Below are positions 52,845-61,271 of a DNA stretch of 64,000 nucleotides, piece after piece. The notes beneath the pieces are model-generated. The model searched no databases and was not told where the DNA came from. It worked only from the letters and a program-made list of their open reading frames with translations. The stretch's first letter is position 1; every line of letters starts with the position of its first letter. The translations under genes were made by a program, and so were the position numbers. Source of the stretch: UBA7359 sp963976795 (GTDB lineage Bacteria; Pseudomonadota; Gammaproteobacteria; Eutrophobiales; Eutrophobiaceae); assembly GCA_963976795.1 (NCBI GenBank), contig CAXBLT010000016.1, positions 1 to 64,000 on the forward strand, written 5' to 3'.

Positions 52845-53168
52845 ATGCCATTTATTGTTACTGAAAGCTGCATTAAATGTAAATACACCGACTGCGTCGA
52901 AGTCTGCCCGGTCGATTGCTTCCACGAAGGGCCAAATATGCTGGTCATTGATCCGGATGAATGTATCGATTGCACTCTTTGTGAACCAGAATGCCCGGTC
53001 GAAGCGATTATGGCTGATGAAGATGTGCCTGAAGAAATGCAAAATTTTATTGAATTAAATGCTGAATTATCAAAGGATTGGCCCGTCATCAATGAAATGA
53101 AACCAGCGCCAGAAGATGCCGACTCCTGGAAAGACAAGACGGGCAAACTGGAATATCTGGAACGCTAG
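52845..53168 (+). CDS. fdxA: 7Fe ferredoxin FdxA
   Basis: A 107-residue ferredoxin with one [3Fe-4S] and one [4Fe-4S] cluster, as in the Azotobacter-type FdxA. Cys pattern CIKCKYTDCVEVCPVDC and CIDCTLCEPECP. It is a soluble electron carrier whose partners are not clear. The order mutS … fdxA is conserved in gammaproteobacteria. Confidence 0.96.
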   Translation: MPFIVTESCIKCKYTDCVEVCPVDCFHEGPNMLVIDPDECIDCTLCEPECPVEAIMADEDVPEEMQNFIELNAELSKDWPVINEMKPAPEDADSWKDKTGKLEYLER

Positions 53169-53184
53169 ATCAGCCGTTACACCG

Positions 53185-53215
53185 GGGGTAGATTCCTTCT
53201 ACCCCTCAAATTTTC
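53185..53215 (+). terminator. Terminator after fdxA
   Basis: An 8-bp stem (GGGGTAGA/TCTACCCC) with a 5-nt loop, followed after TCAAA by TTTTC, 16 bp after the fdxA stop. It has moderate Rho-independent features. Confidence 0.65.
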
Positions 53216-53333
53216 TCAAGATTTACCCTAATCACCCGATAATCTCTATGTAGAGACGGCTTTCCTCCGTTATGAGGTTTAATCTGCTTATGCCGGTCTC
53301 TAAAAATCTCCTTACAGAAAATATAGAGGTACC

Positions 53334-54752
53334 ATGGCAGATAAGTTATCAAGCTGGATTAAAACCTTTAATGGTTGTGAAATCCCTGTTTTATATGCCA
53401 GTAAGCTCAGAATTCACGAGTTACAAAGGGATAAACAGGACATAACTGTCACTGTTTTGACAGAAATTGCGCGACAAGATCCGGGCTTTTCAATTTCTCT
53501 ATTACGTCATGCTGGACGTTCTACAAAAAAAGAAATCACGACCCTGTCCCACGCAATATTATTGATCAGCATTCCACTAGTTATAAAAATGTTGGTTGAC
53601 TTGCCTGTACTTGAAAAAGTACTCGATAAAAATACAACTGCAAAAATATTTAACGTCTATGCCCATCAATATCAAATCGCTTTTATGGCTAAAGAATGGT
53701 CTGTTATCAGGAAAGAATCTGAAAACAACGAAGTTTTTACCGCCGCTTTAAACCGCGGCTTTTTCAGGTTCCTGCTTTATGCAATTGATCCTGTCAAAGC
53801 AGACAAACTAGAAAAAATATACCTTGCACCAAGTGAGGATCACAAAACAAAAGAAGAAGCGTTACTTGGATATCAGGTTGATGAAATAGCACAGGCCATT
53901 GCGAAAAACTGGCAACTACCTGAGCTAATACGCGAAAGCTACTCCGGCAAACACCATAACCCAAAGATAACCGGAGTCCGTCTCGCCACAGAGTTTATGC
54001 ACCAAATAGTTTCACGTTCTTCAATACAGTACGCTGACGAACTCATCAATCGTGCAGCAGATTACATTCGTATACCAGCGAAGCAAACTCCTGGAAAAAT
54101 AAATTCGATAATTATTCATTCAATTCGTAACAGTCAACAGTATTTACCCTATCAATCTTTATTGCAGTTGATGATGAGCTACTCATCACCAATAAAAAAA
54201 ATATCAAAGCTGAACGAAGTTATCTCTCCACAAAAAAATAATGCACTACCTCACTACCTCAAGTTATTACGTTCTACTAATTCAAAAAGAACAACACGGG
54301 TACTAATAGAAACTGCTGTAAACGCCATGAAAGATGGTGTTGGGTTTTCACGTGTAGTATTTATGTCTTTTGATTCAAAAGAAAAGTGTTTAAAGACGTA
54401 TCGTCAAAAAATCAATAACGACCTCCCCGGCCTCAAGCACCTTAGTATTCCTCTTGAACTGAATAAGCTTTTTAATCAACTCTTGAAAAAAGAACAGACA
54501 TTATACATCAACTCGAAAAACCAACATAAATACAGCCACTTACTCCCCAAACCTTTGCGCCCAATACGAACAAACGCAACTATTATAATAAAATCATTTT
54601 ATGTCGATAAAAAAATTGCCGGGTGTATGTTTGTGGATCATGGCCAAACAAATAAACAACTTACGTTAAATGAATTACAAGCATTTAAAACTATTTGCGC
54701 AGAATTAAAAACAGCAATAGAGTCTACAATGTTGAAAAGGAAGGCGGCTTAA
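53334..54752 (+). CDS. HDOD domain protein with C-terminal GAF-like region
   Basis: A 472-residue cytoplasmic signalling protein. The N-terminal HDOD domain (about 10–250) opens with CEIPVLYASKLRIHELQRD and has IARQDPGFSISLLRHAGRS and TLSHAILLISIPLVIKML. The C-terminal third (about 325–465) resembles a GAF domain (LIETAVNAMKDGVGFSRVVFMSFD, KSFYVDKKIAGCMFVDHG). HDOD proteins act in regulation without known catalytic activity. No partner is fixed by context; it follows fdxA after a terminator and precedes a DUF4124 gene by 31 bp. Confidence 0.83.
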   Translation: MADKLSSWIKTFNGCEIPVLYASKLRIHELQRDKQDITVTVLTEIARQDPGFSISLLRHAGRSTKKEITTLSHAILLISIPLVIKMLVDLPVLEKVLDKNTTAKIFNVYAHQYQIAFMAKEWSVIRKESENNEVFTAALNRGFFRFLLYAIDPVKADKLEKIYLAPSEDHKTKEEALLGYQVDEIAQAIAKNWQLPELIRESYSGKHHNPKITGVRLATEFMHQIVSRSSIQYADELINRAADYIRIPAKQTPGKINSIIIHSIRNSQQYLPYQSLLQLMMSYSSPIKKISKLNEVISPQKNNALPHYLKLLRSTNSKRTTRVLIETAVNAMKDGVGFSRVVFMSFDSKEKCLKTYRQKINNDLPGLKHLSIPLELNKLFNQLLKKEQTLYINSKNQHKYSHLLPKPLRPIRTNATIIIKSFYVDKKIAGCMFVDHGQTNKQLTLNELQAFKTICAELKTAIESTMLKRKAA

Positions 54753-54783
54753 TCCTCTCTATTACACTCAAGGAAAAGTAAAT

Positions 54784-55236
54784 ATGCTTTGTAGATTTCT
54801 GTTTATTATTCTGTTTTCTTTCACGCCGCTACTCTACTCCAATACAGCATTTTCTGAAGTCTACAGATGGGTCGATGATGATGGAGAAACTGTCTACGGT
54901 GATAAGCCTGGCACGGACAATGCCGAAAAAATAAAAATCAATAATGCTCCAAAAAAAGATCAGTCACATCAGGAAAGATTAAAAAAACAACAAAAACTGC
55001 TTAACGCAATACAAGAAGAGCGTGACGAGAAAATTGCTTTAAAAAAAGAAGAAAAAGAAAATAAAGAACAGCAAAAATTAAAATGTATTGAAATCGTTAA
55101 AGAATTACAGGAAATAAAAGATGTCAATTTTTTGTATGAAAAAACAGGCGACACGAACAATCCAAAATTTCTATCTGATGAAGAACGAGAACATGAAGAA
55201 GAAAAGTATGAAAAATATATTCAAAAGAACTGCTGA
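54784..55236 (+). CDS. DUF4124 periplasmic protein
   Basis: A 150-residue exported protein. A signal peptide (LLFIILFSFTPLLYSNTAFS-like) is followed directly by the DUF4124 motif EVYRWVDDDGETVYGDKPG. A charged Lys/Glu-rich coiled segment (about 60–110) follows, and the C-terminus holds two cysteines. The function of DUF4124 is unknown; in some proteins it is an envelope-associated module. Confidence 0.85.
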   Translation: MLCRFLFIILFSFTPLLYSNTAFSEVYRWVDDDGETVYGDKPGTDNAEKIKINNAPKKDQSHQERLKKQQKLLNAIQEERDEKIALKKEEKENKEQQKLKCIEIVKELQEIKDVNFLYEKTGDTNNPKFLSDEEREHEEEKYEKYIQKNC

Positions 55237-55652
55237 TGAAAATATTTCTATGCAATTATCTAGTGAAAACACCTTAAACGTAAGGGGAAGGATTGAGTTC
55301 TAATGCTTTTACGGCATTAATAATGTACTGCGATGTTAGCCGCTACACAAAAACTAATCTCTATTGGGATAACGCGTATTATACAATTTTCACTTGGCGT
55401 AATGTTGTCCTGGTTATTTTGCAAACCACCATCTTAATAAGGAGATTCTAAGATCGGATTAATGTTTGCATTGCAAATGATCTCCATCCTGAAATAATAG
55501 GGCTACGTAAAAGATTAAAACGAGATACTCCAGAAATTAGTGCAATAATAGGTAAGGTTTTTTGAGAAAACATCTCAAGGACTTTACTAAACGGGTACAG
55601 AACTGGCTAAAGCATTACGTAACTGTCTAAAAAATATAAAGAAAAATAAATA
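55237..55652 (+). other. 416-bp region with a possible broken small ORF
   Basis: No complete gene is supported. Downstream of the perfect TTTGCA-T-TGCAAA palindrome (55464–55476), a coding-looking frame starts near 55458 and ends at TGA 55563–55565. A second frame continues from 55562 to TAA at 55630. One extra T in the T6 run near 55558–55563 would join them to a ~57-residue frame with no ATG start. It could be a decayed gene or chance. No tRNA or riboswitch fold was recognised. Confidence 0.4.
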
Positions 55653-56480
55653 ATGGATTTATCAACTAAACTTGAAATCGCAAATCAATCTGATGTTGGT
55701 TTGAAGCGACCACATAATGAAGACAGTACAATAACGGATGGTCGCAATGGTATAGTCATTTTGGCTGACGGAATGGGCGGATATAAGGCGGGGGAAGTCG
55801 CTAGCGCGCTTGCAGTCACCAATATCTTGTTTGGTATCACCAATGGACTAAAAAAACTTAAAGGTGATCGAATTGATGAATCCACCGGTTTTTGCAATGA
55901 ATCTTTGCTAATCCGCGACGCTATAACTCATGCAAATTCAGTAATTTATAATACAGCCAAGGCAGATCCACAATGTCAAGGTATGGGAACTACCATCGTC
56001 GTCGGCCTCTTTCATAACAATATTTTATCCATTGCACATGTGGGTGATTCGCGACTTTATCGAATAAGAAACAATGAGTTACAACAAGTCACCAAAGACC
56101 ATTCCTTAATTCAAGAGTTGATTGATCGGGGTCTCTATACCCCCGAAGAGGCGCATGCCAACACACCCAAGAATCTAGTCACTCGGGCAATGGGAATTGA
56201 AGCTGATGTTGACGTTGATGTGGTTGAAGAAGCCGTTTTACCAGGTGATATTTACCTGCTTTGTTCGGATGGATTAACAGATCTAGTAAAAGATGAAGAA
56301 ATTCACTTAACCCTAAGTAAATATAGTGCTAATCTTGCACAAACAGCAGATGAATTAGTGAAATTTGCGAACAAAAGAGGGGGTAAGGATAACACCTCAA
56401 TAATATTGGTGCGTATCCAAGAAGAGTTTTCTTCACCCAAGGGTTTTTTAACAAAAATTAAAAATCGATTTAATAAATGA
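55653..56480 (+). CDS. PP2C-family Ser/Thr protein phosphatase
   Basis: A 275-residue PPM/PP2C phosphatase of the Stp1/PrpC bacterial type. Metal-binding and signature motifs are present: SDVGLKRPHNEDS, LADGMGGYKAGEVAS, GMGTTIV, IAHVGDSRLYR, KDHSL, LLCSDGLTDLV and GGKDNTSIILV. It removes phosphate from Ser/Thr proteins, probably including the FHA protein encoded 22 bp downstream. No matching Hanks-type kinase is in the window. Confidence 0.94.
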   Translation: MDLSTKLEIANQSDVGLKRPHNEDSTITDGRNGIVILADGMGGYKAGEVASALAVTNILFGITNGLKKLKGDRIDESTGFCNESLLIRDAITHANSVIYNTAKADPQCQGMGTTIVVGLFHNNILSIAHVGDSRLYRIRNNELQQVTKDHSLIQELIDRGLYTPEEAHANTPKNLVTRAMGIEADVDVDVVEEAVLPGDIYLLCSDGLTDLVKDEEIHLTLSKYSANLAQTADELVKFANKRGGKDNTSIILVRIQEEFSSPKGFLTKIKNRFNK

Positions 56481-56502
56481 AATACGGGGATAGGAATTAG
56501 CA

Positions 56503-57198
56503 ATGGCGAAGTTAGTTCTGAGCATGAATGGCGTCGTTCAAGGCGAATACGAACTCAATCAGGAACGATTGACCATAGGGCGTAAGCCTGACAACGACAT
56601 ACCAATAGATAATCTAGCGGTTAGCGGTAAACATGCCTTGGTAATTACCATACTCGATGATTCCTTTTTGGAAGATCTTGGTAGTACTAATGGCAGTTAT
56701 GTTAACGGAAAACTTGTTAAAAAACATGCGCTTAAAGACGGGGATGTTATCGCCATTGGAAAGCATGAGCTCAAATATGTAAACGAGCATGCAACTGCTG
56801 ATGATGATGATTTTGAAAAAACCATGATCATCAAACCTGGCTCGGCCAGTGCTGCAGTTGCTGCCGCACAAGCTGCCGAAAAAGCCGTTGAATCAGCCGC
56901 ACCAGCTGCTACTGCGCCACCAACTGGTGGAGGTATGCCATTAGGCCGCCTGACAGTCTTAAATGGCCCAATTGCAGGCAAAGAGCTGGAATTGACCAAG
57001 GCATTAATAACCTTAGGTAAACCAGGCACTCAAGTGGCTGTCATTTCACGTCGACCTCAGGGCTACTTCCTGACTCACATTGAGGGGAACAGTTTCCCCC
57101 TAGTCAATAGTGAAGAAATTGGTGCGAAGGCATATCAATTAAAAGATAGCGACTTGATTGAACTGGCGGGCATCAAGATGGAGTTTTCAACTGCATAA
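56503..57198 (+). CDS. Two-domain FHA protein
   Basis: A 231-residue protein. The N-terminal FHA domain (about 1–95) has ERLTIGRKPDNDIPIDNLAVSGKHALV and LGSTNGSYVNGK, with the Ser and His needed for phosphothreonine binding. An Ala/Pro-rich linker (about 108–143) leads to a second, diverged FHA-like domain (GRLTVLNGPIAGKELELTKALITLGKPG, lacking a clear SxxH). The start of the linker contains FEKTMIIKPG, a possible phosphorylation site. It pairs with the PP2C phosphatase upstream. A kinase partner is not encoded here. Confidence 0.92.
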   Translation: MAKLVLSMNGVVQGEYELNQERLTIGRKPDNDIPIDNLAVSGKHALVITILDDSFLEDLGSTNGSYVNGKLVKKHALKDGDVIAIGKHELKYVNEHATADDDDFEKTMIIKPGSASAAVAAAQAAEKAVESAAPAATAPPTGGGMPLGRLTVLNGPIAGKELELTKALITLGKPGTQVAVISRRPQGYFLTHIEGNSFPLVNSEEIGAKAYQLKDSDLIELAGIKMEFSTA

Positions 57199-57240
57199 CT
57201 AATTCAGAATTAATTACACTAACTACTTTTCACATTAGAG

Positions 57241-57271
57241 CGGGCTAATCACAGGATTAACCCGTTTTTTT
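57241..57271 (+). terminator. Terminator of the PP2C–FHA unit
   Basis: CGGG-C-TAATC / GATTA-A-CCCG stem (one mismatch) with an ACAG loop, followed by seven T. It overlaps the last bases of the convergent lipoprotein gene. Confidence 0.82.
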
Positions 57272-57866
57272 ATGTATTGATAATCTCAACGAAATCTACA
57301 TAGAAAGCACTAAAGATTAAATCTACTGCCTCAGCAAATCCTTTAATTGCATTAGCAATATTGTGGGATGGTAATTCCACAATCTGGGCGTATTCTTTAT
57401 GTAAGATTGGGGTATGCTCGGTATTAGAACTAACCTGAAGCAATAATTTCACATAAACACTTTCACTCCCTTTTTGTTGCAATCGTTCAAAGGCTTTAAT
57501 TTGTCCCTTAATTATCAGCTCGCTATTCCCTTCAAATGTATTTAAAACTAAATTCGAGATGCCACTTAAGCGCAACCTTTCAGCCAAACGCTCTTGCAGT
57601 AATTTGTTCGGAGACTCAGACCAATGATGATAATGATATTGTTTTAGCTCTATCTCATCTTCGGCATAGAGGATTGCACGTTCCAGATATAAACCCTCAG
57701 CCTGAAAGGGAATAACGCTAATTGAGCCCACCCGTTTCTTATCAGAATTAACACCTTTTAATTCAGGCAGGCGATAATAATGATCGGTTGGCAAGGGTGC
57801 TTGACTAGAACAAGCCATCAAACTTAAAAGACAACACATTAAAAAACTACACCGAATGATCATCAC
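57270..57866 (-). CDS. ABC transport auxiliary lipoprotein (PqiC-like)
   Basis: A 198-residue lipoprotein: signal MMIIRCSFLMCCLLSLMAC with lipobox LMAC, then a domain typical of the ABC-type transport auxiliary family (DHYYRLPEL; RVGSISVIPFQAEGLYLERAI; YHHWSESPNKLLQERLAERL). These proteins sit on the outer-membrane side of MCE transporters such as PqiABC. Its start overlaps the MCE gene stop by 4 bp. It is the last gene of the partner-switch/Mla-like operon. Confidence 0.88.
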   Translation of the reverse strand: MMIIRCSFLMCCLLSLMACSSQAPLPTDHYYRLPELKGVNSDKKRVGSISVIPFQAEGLYLERAILYAEDEIELKQYHYHHWSESPNKLLQERLAERLRLSGISNLVLNTFEGNSELIIKGQIKAFERLQQKGSESVYVKLLLQVSSNTEHTPILHKEYAQIVELPSHNIANAIKGFAEAVDLIFSAFYVDFVEIINT

Positions 57867-58873
57867 TCAACCTCTTCAATTTGAGCCGAACCACGAATTA
57901 GCAAACCCGGGTTTTCTTTAATCTGACGCGTGAACTCATGCATATTTCTACTACTACCTTCAAGATGATGCGTAATTGCATCTACATGCGTAGACATGAC
58001 CGACAAAGTCTTCTGTAGATCAGTAAGAGAAGCACTCATTTTGCCATCACTGTTTTCAAGCATGTAATTAACATCGCCAATTACATTATCAATATTGCTC
58101 AAGAGTAAATCCATTGATTTTCTCGTATCATCTATATTAGAGACTAGCTCATTCATTCCTGTTGAAGCTTTACTCATATTATTCAGGAAAGTCGTTAAGT
58201 TTTTCTGATTTTGGCTATTAAATACCTTTTGCAGGTCTTCTGATGTCTGATTCAGATTACTAATCAAAGTATCTACCTTACTCACCATATTAGTTTGTTT
58301 AACTTGGTTACTAAAACTCTCAAGTAGCGGCTTAATTGTATTCCTTGTTATATCGGTTAGTTCTGTTGACACAGACACAACCTGTTCATTTAAGTTATTC
58401 AATAGAGGTTTAATGCTACTTTGAGACAGGTCACGAAGATCTGATGCAACCTCATTTACCGTTGCAAAAATATTAGCCGCTTCTTTTCCTGTTATTTCTG
58501 AACCCGGTTCAAGCAAGATATCACTGCTTCCTTCTGCAATATCAATAGTCACAGCAGCGAGCAGCCCGGAAGCAATTATTTTGGCGATACTATCAACAGG
58601 AATAGGCCATTCTTTTTCTATTGACAACGTTAATCGGTAATTTGTTTTTCCCCCTTCTCGCATTGGCTCAATAACTTCAACCTGTCCAACTTGATAGCCT
58701 TCAAATGCCACAGGAGTCCCGTATTTAATACCTGTCACATTATTGTAGGTAACAAAATATTTTTCTACCGGACCGTTACTACCCATTATTTGATAAAGAA
58801 AGATAAAGAAGCTAAGCGTCACAAGCATGACAAAAGAGCCTACAACAAGGTAATTAATATTATCGCGTTTCAT
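57863..58873 (-). CDS. mlaD: MlaD-type MCE substrate-binding protein
   Basis: A 336-residue inner-membrane-anchored protein with one MCE domain. The N-terminal helix (about 9–29) is followed by the MCE domain (about 36–115, VTGIKYGTPVAFEGYQVGQVEVIEP). A long helical C-terminal region (about 150–335) with repeated SxLNxxS-like heptads (LNEQVVSVSTELTDITRNTI) may form a coiled barrel or tunnel. It carries lipids across the periplasm with the permease and ATPase encoded upstream. It is longer than MlaD of E. coli (~180). Confidence 0.9.
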   Translation of the reverse strand: MKRDNINYLVVGSFVMLVTLSFFIFLYQIMGSNGPVEKYFVTYNNVTGIKYGTPVAFEGYQVGQVEVIEPMREGGKTNYRLTLSIEKEWPIPVDSIAKIIASGLLAAVTIDIAEGSSDILLEPGSEITGKEAANIFATVNEVASDLRDLSQSSIKPLLNNLNEQVVSVSTELTDITRNTIKPLLESFSNQVKQTNMVSKVDTLISNLNQTSEDLQKVFNSQNQKNLTTFLNNMSKASTGMNELVSNIDDTRKSMDLLLSNIDNVIGDVNYMLENSDGKMSASLTDLQKTLSVMSTHVDAITHHLEGSSRNMHEFTRQIKENPGLLIRGSAQIEEVE

Positions 58874-58881
58874 AATTTTTA

Positions 58882-59679
58882 CTACATACCTGTTAATCGA
58901 TTTAAATATTCATCTGCTTGTACTTCATCATTGCCAGGACGTCGGTTTAATAATGATTGTATTCGTTCGTTATCAGAGTTCTTAATGCTCTCTACTGTAT
59001 CAGTCATCAGGATATTTCCTTGGTCAAGCACAGTAATTTTATCAGCAATTTTAAACGCACTCTCAAGTTCATGCGTTACAACGACTATTGTCATTTTCAT
59101 CACATCCCTTAAGTTTAGAATCAGCTCATCCAATTTTGCTGAAACAACAGGATCTAGCCCTGCAGAAGGTTCATCAAAGAACATTAACTTGGGATCCATT
59201 ACAATGGCGCGCGCAACAGCAGCACGTTTAATCATGCCCCCAGATAACTCTGCTGGCATTAATTTTTCAAACCCGCCAAGATTAACAACCTCAAGCTTCA
59301 TCCTGGCCATAATCTCCATTGTTGTTTCATCCAGCTGTGTATGTTCGCGCAAGGGCAATTGAACATTCTCTCCAATTGTCATCGAACTCAATAAAGCCCC
59401 ACCCTGAAAGGCAACCCCCATATTCTGTCTTAATTGATTCATTTCAAGATTGCTAATCCTGGTAATATCTTTTCCCAGTAATTTAATACTACCGCTGGTC
59501 GGAATACCAAGGCCTAGCAAATAACGAAGCAATGTACTTTTACCTGAACCACTGCCTCCCATGATGATCATTATCTCGCCTTCATTCACTGTCAGGTTAA
59601 TGCCATGCAAGATCTCACGTGAACCGTAATGCGTTACTAAATCGATAACTTCAATAGCTGGGTTATTGTTATTTGTCAT
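58882..59679 (-). CDS. mlaF: MlaF-type ABC ATPase
   Basis: A 265-residue ATPase of the Mla/Ttg2 phospholipid transporter group. Walker A GGSGSGKSTLLRYL, signature ELSGGMIKRAAVARAIVMDPKLMFFDEP (Walker B FFDEPSAGLDP), and H-loop VTHELESAF, all typical of MlaF. It lies 3 bp after the permease gene and 8 bp before the MCE gene. Confidence 0.94.
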   Translation of the reverse strand: MTNNNNPAIEVIDLVTHYGSREILHGINLTVNEGEIMIIMGGSGSGKSTLLRYLLGLGIPTSGSIKLLGKDITRISNLEMNQLRQNMGVAFQGGALLSSMTIGENVQLPLREHTQLDETTMEIMARMKLEVVNLGGFEKLMPAELSGGMIKRAAVARAIVMDPKLMFFDEPSAGLDPVVSAKLDELILNLRDVMKMTIVVVTHELESAFKIADKITVLDQGNILMTDTVESIKNSDNERIQSLLNRRPGNDEVQADEYLNRLTGM

Positions 59680-59682
59680 TTC

Positions 59683-60495
59683 TTACAGATTTAAAAAATA
59701 AGTAAACATCATGTCGGCAATAACAATATATGAAATAGAAAGCACGACCGAACGTGTTGTTGCCTTACCGACACCTTCAGCGCCCCCGGTAACCGAAAAA
59801 CCATTGCTAACACCAACTAATGTGATAATTAATGCAAAGATAAGACTCTTGAATATACCTTGCATCACATCTGCGATCACCAAAGCTGATAATGTTCTGT
59901 CCATATAAGCATCGAAACTCAGTCCGATCTCAATACTGGTATATACCGCGCCACCTAAAAGAGCCGCCAGATCAGAAAAAAAAGTCAGCAAGGGAACCAT
60001 AATCATCATGGCACACAAGGCGGGAGAAACCAGATATCTGACTGGATTGATCCCCATGACGCGTAATGCATCAATCTCTTGATTGACTTGCATCGTACCA
60101 ATTTTTGCGGCTAATGATGAACCTGTTCTGCCGGCAATCAGAATGCCCGTTATTAAAGGACCAAACTCTCTGGTCACTGACAATGCTACTCCAACGACAA
60201 CCTGAGACTCTGCACCAAATGTTTTCAGGTTATAGATCATTTGAATTGCTAACATGACGCCAATTGAAAATGACAAGACGAAGACAATCGGGCATGCCCC
60301 AATCCCCATTGTCATCATTTGCGAAAATATGGATGAAATTCGAACTGGCCGTTTTATAAATGGACCGGCCAATATCCAGAAAAGTGACTCAACTAGTAAA
60401 GCAGAGTAGTAACCCGCTTCTTCTATCAGTTTTACAGTTGAACGGCCTACGAGTTCTAATGAGCTTATTAATGGGTGAGTAGAGGATTCAGGCAT
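59683..60495 (-). CDS. mlaE: MlaE-type permease
   Basis: About 270 residues. The start is either ATG 60495 (8-bp overlap with the STAS stop) or ATG 60525; neither has a well-spaced ribosome site, and coupling to the STAS gene is likely. MlaE hallmarks are VVGVALSVTREFGPLITGILIAGRTGSSLAAKIGTMQVNQEIDALRVMGINPVRYLVSP and the C-terminal hydrophobic helices. It is the inner-membrane permease of the phospholipid transporter. Confidence 0.93.
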   Translation of the reverse strand: MPESSTHPLISSLELVGRSTVKLIEEAGYYSALLVESLFWILAGPFIKRPVRISSIFSQMMTMGIGACPIVFVLSFSIGVMLAIQMIYNLKTFGAESQVVVGVALSVTREFGPLITGILIAGRTGSSLAAKIGTMQVNQEIDALRVMGINPVRYLVSPALCAMMIMVPLLTFFSDLAALLGGAVYTSIEIGLSFDAYMDRTLSALVIADVMQGIFKSLIFALIITLVGVSNGFSVTGGAEGVGKATTRSVVLSISYIVIADMMFTYFLNL

Positions 60496-60820
60496 CCTCT
60501 TTTTCGAACTCTGCCACAGTATCATGTATAGGAAAGACTTTATCCAACCGTGCTAGTTTTAAAACACTCATTGCAGCATCACTAACGCCAACCAGACCAA
60601 ATTTTAAGGCCTGCTTTTTGGCTGTTTGATAACCTTCGACCAAACTAGCAACACCTGAGCTATCGATATAACTTACTTTTCCAAGGTCAATTAACAGATT
60701 ATTGTTCGCTTGTAACACGTCAAGAATACTCTTGCGAGCATCGGGTGAGCAAGATAGGTCAACATCACCTTCCAGTCCAATAATCGTGTACTCTTCCTCT
60801 TCCAGTGTATTGATATTCAT
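60488..60820 (-). CDS. STAS domain protein (anti-sigma antagonist / MlaB-like)
   Basis: A 110-residue STAS domain protein. The phosphorylatable Ser pair is in KVSYIDSSGVASLVEGY (Ser54/55) and the chain has the short SpoIIAA size. MlaB is a STAS protein of the Mla complex, and SpoIIAA/RsbV act in partner switching. This gene lies between an RsbW-like kinase and MlaE, so it could serve both roles. Confidence 0.9.
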   Translation of the reverse strand: MNINTLEEEEYTIIGLEGDVDLSCSPDARKSILDVLQANNNLLIDLGKVSYIDSSGVASLVEGYQTAKKQALKFGLVGVSDAAMSVLKLARLDKVFPIHDTVAEFEKEDA

Positions 60821-60842
60821 GCTTAATACTCACATTTTATTA

Positions 60843-61271
60843 TTAACTTATTTTTTTTGTCATCTCAAGGTAGTTTCCATTTCCCTCCTCAAGATGTCCC
60901 CTGTCGCACTCATCCATAATTTCGTTGATGAAGTGCGTTCCCAGCCCGCCTGGTCGTAAATCATCAATATCTCTAGGCTTTACTGAATCTAAATCTATCG
61001 GGTTAGCGTAGTCCACTATCCTGAAATGAACCTTGCCATCATTATTGAGCATTTGCAGTACAATTTCACCCAATTCATTACCCTGATAGGCATGTTGAAT
61101 AACATTCATACAGGCTTCATTCACTGCTATCACCAATTTATCTGATAAATCAGTACAACATCCGACGACTTCGGCTGTCCTTTTTACTAAAGCCCGCACT
61201 AGGCACAAACGTTCAGCTTTAGCGGGAAATCGAATCTCAAATAAGGTCTCTACGCTCATTTCAAACAACAC
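60843..61271 (-). CDS. RsbW/SpoIIAB-like serine kinase (anti-sigma type)
   Basis: A 142-residue HATPase_c_2 protein: N-box LVIAVNEACMNVIQHAYQ, G1-like VDYANPIDLDSVKP, and G2 GGLGTHFINEIMDECDR. Such proteins phosphorylate and bind STAS partners. Its coding region overlaps the phosphatase gene by 16 bp at its start and lies 22 bp before the STAS gene, so phosphatase, kinase and STAS form a complete switch. Confidence 0.9.
   Translation of the reverse strand: MLFEMSVETLFEIRFPAKAERLCLVRALVKRTAEVVGCCTDLSDKLVIAVNEACMNVIQHAYQGNELGEIVLQMLNNDGKVHFRIVDYANPIDLDSVKPRDIDDLRPGGLGTHFINEIMDECDRGHLEEGNGNYLEMTKKIS

Noticed and set aside
58691..59362. 223-codon plus-strand ORF across the mlaD/mlaF genes
   Set aside because: It lies opposite two clearly conserved genes and its translation matches no protein pattern.
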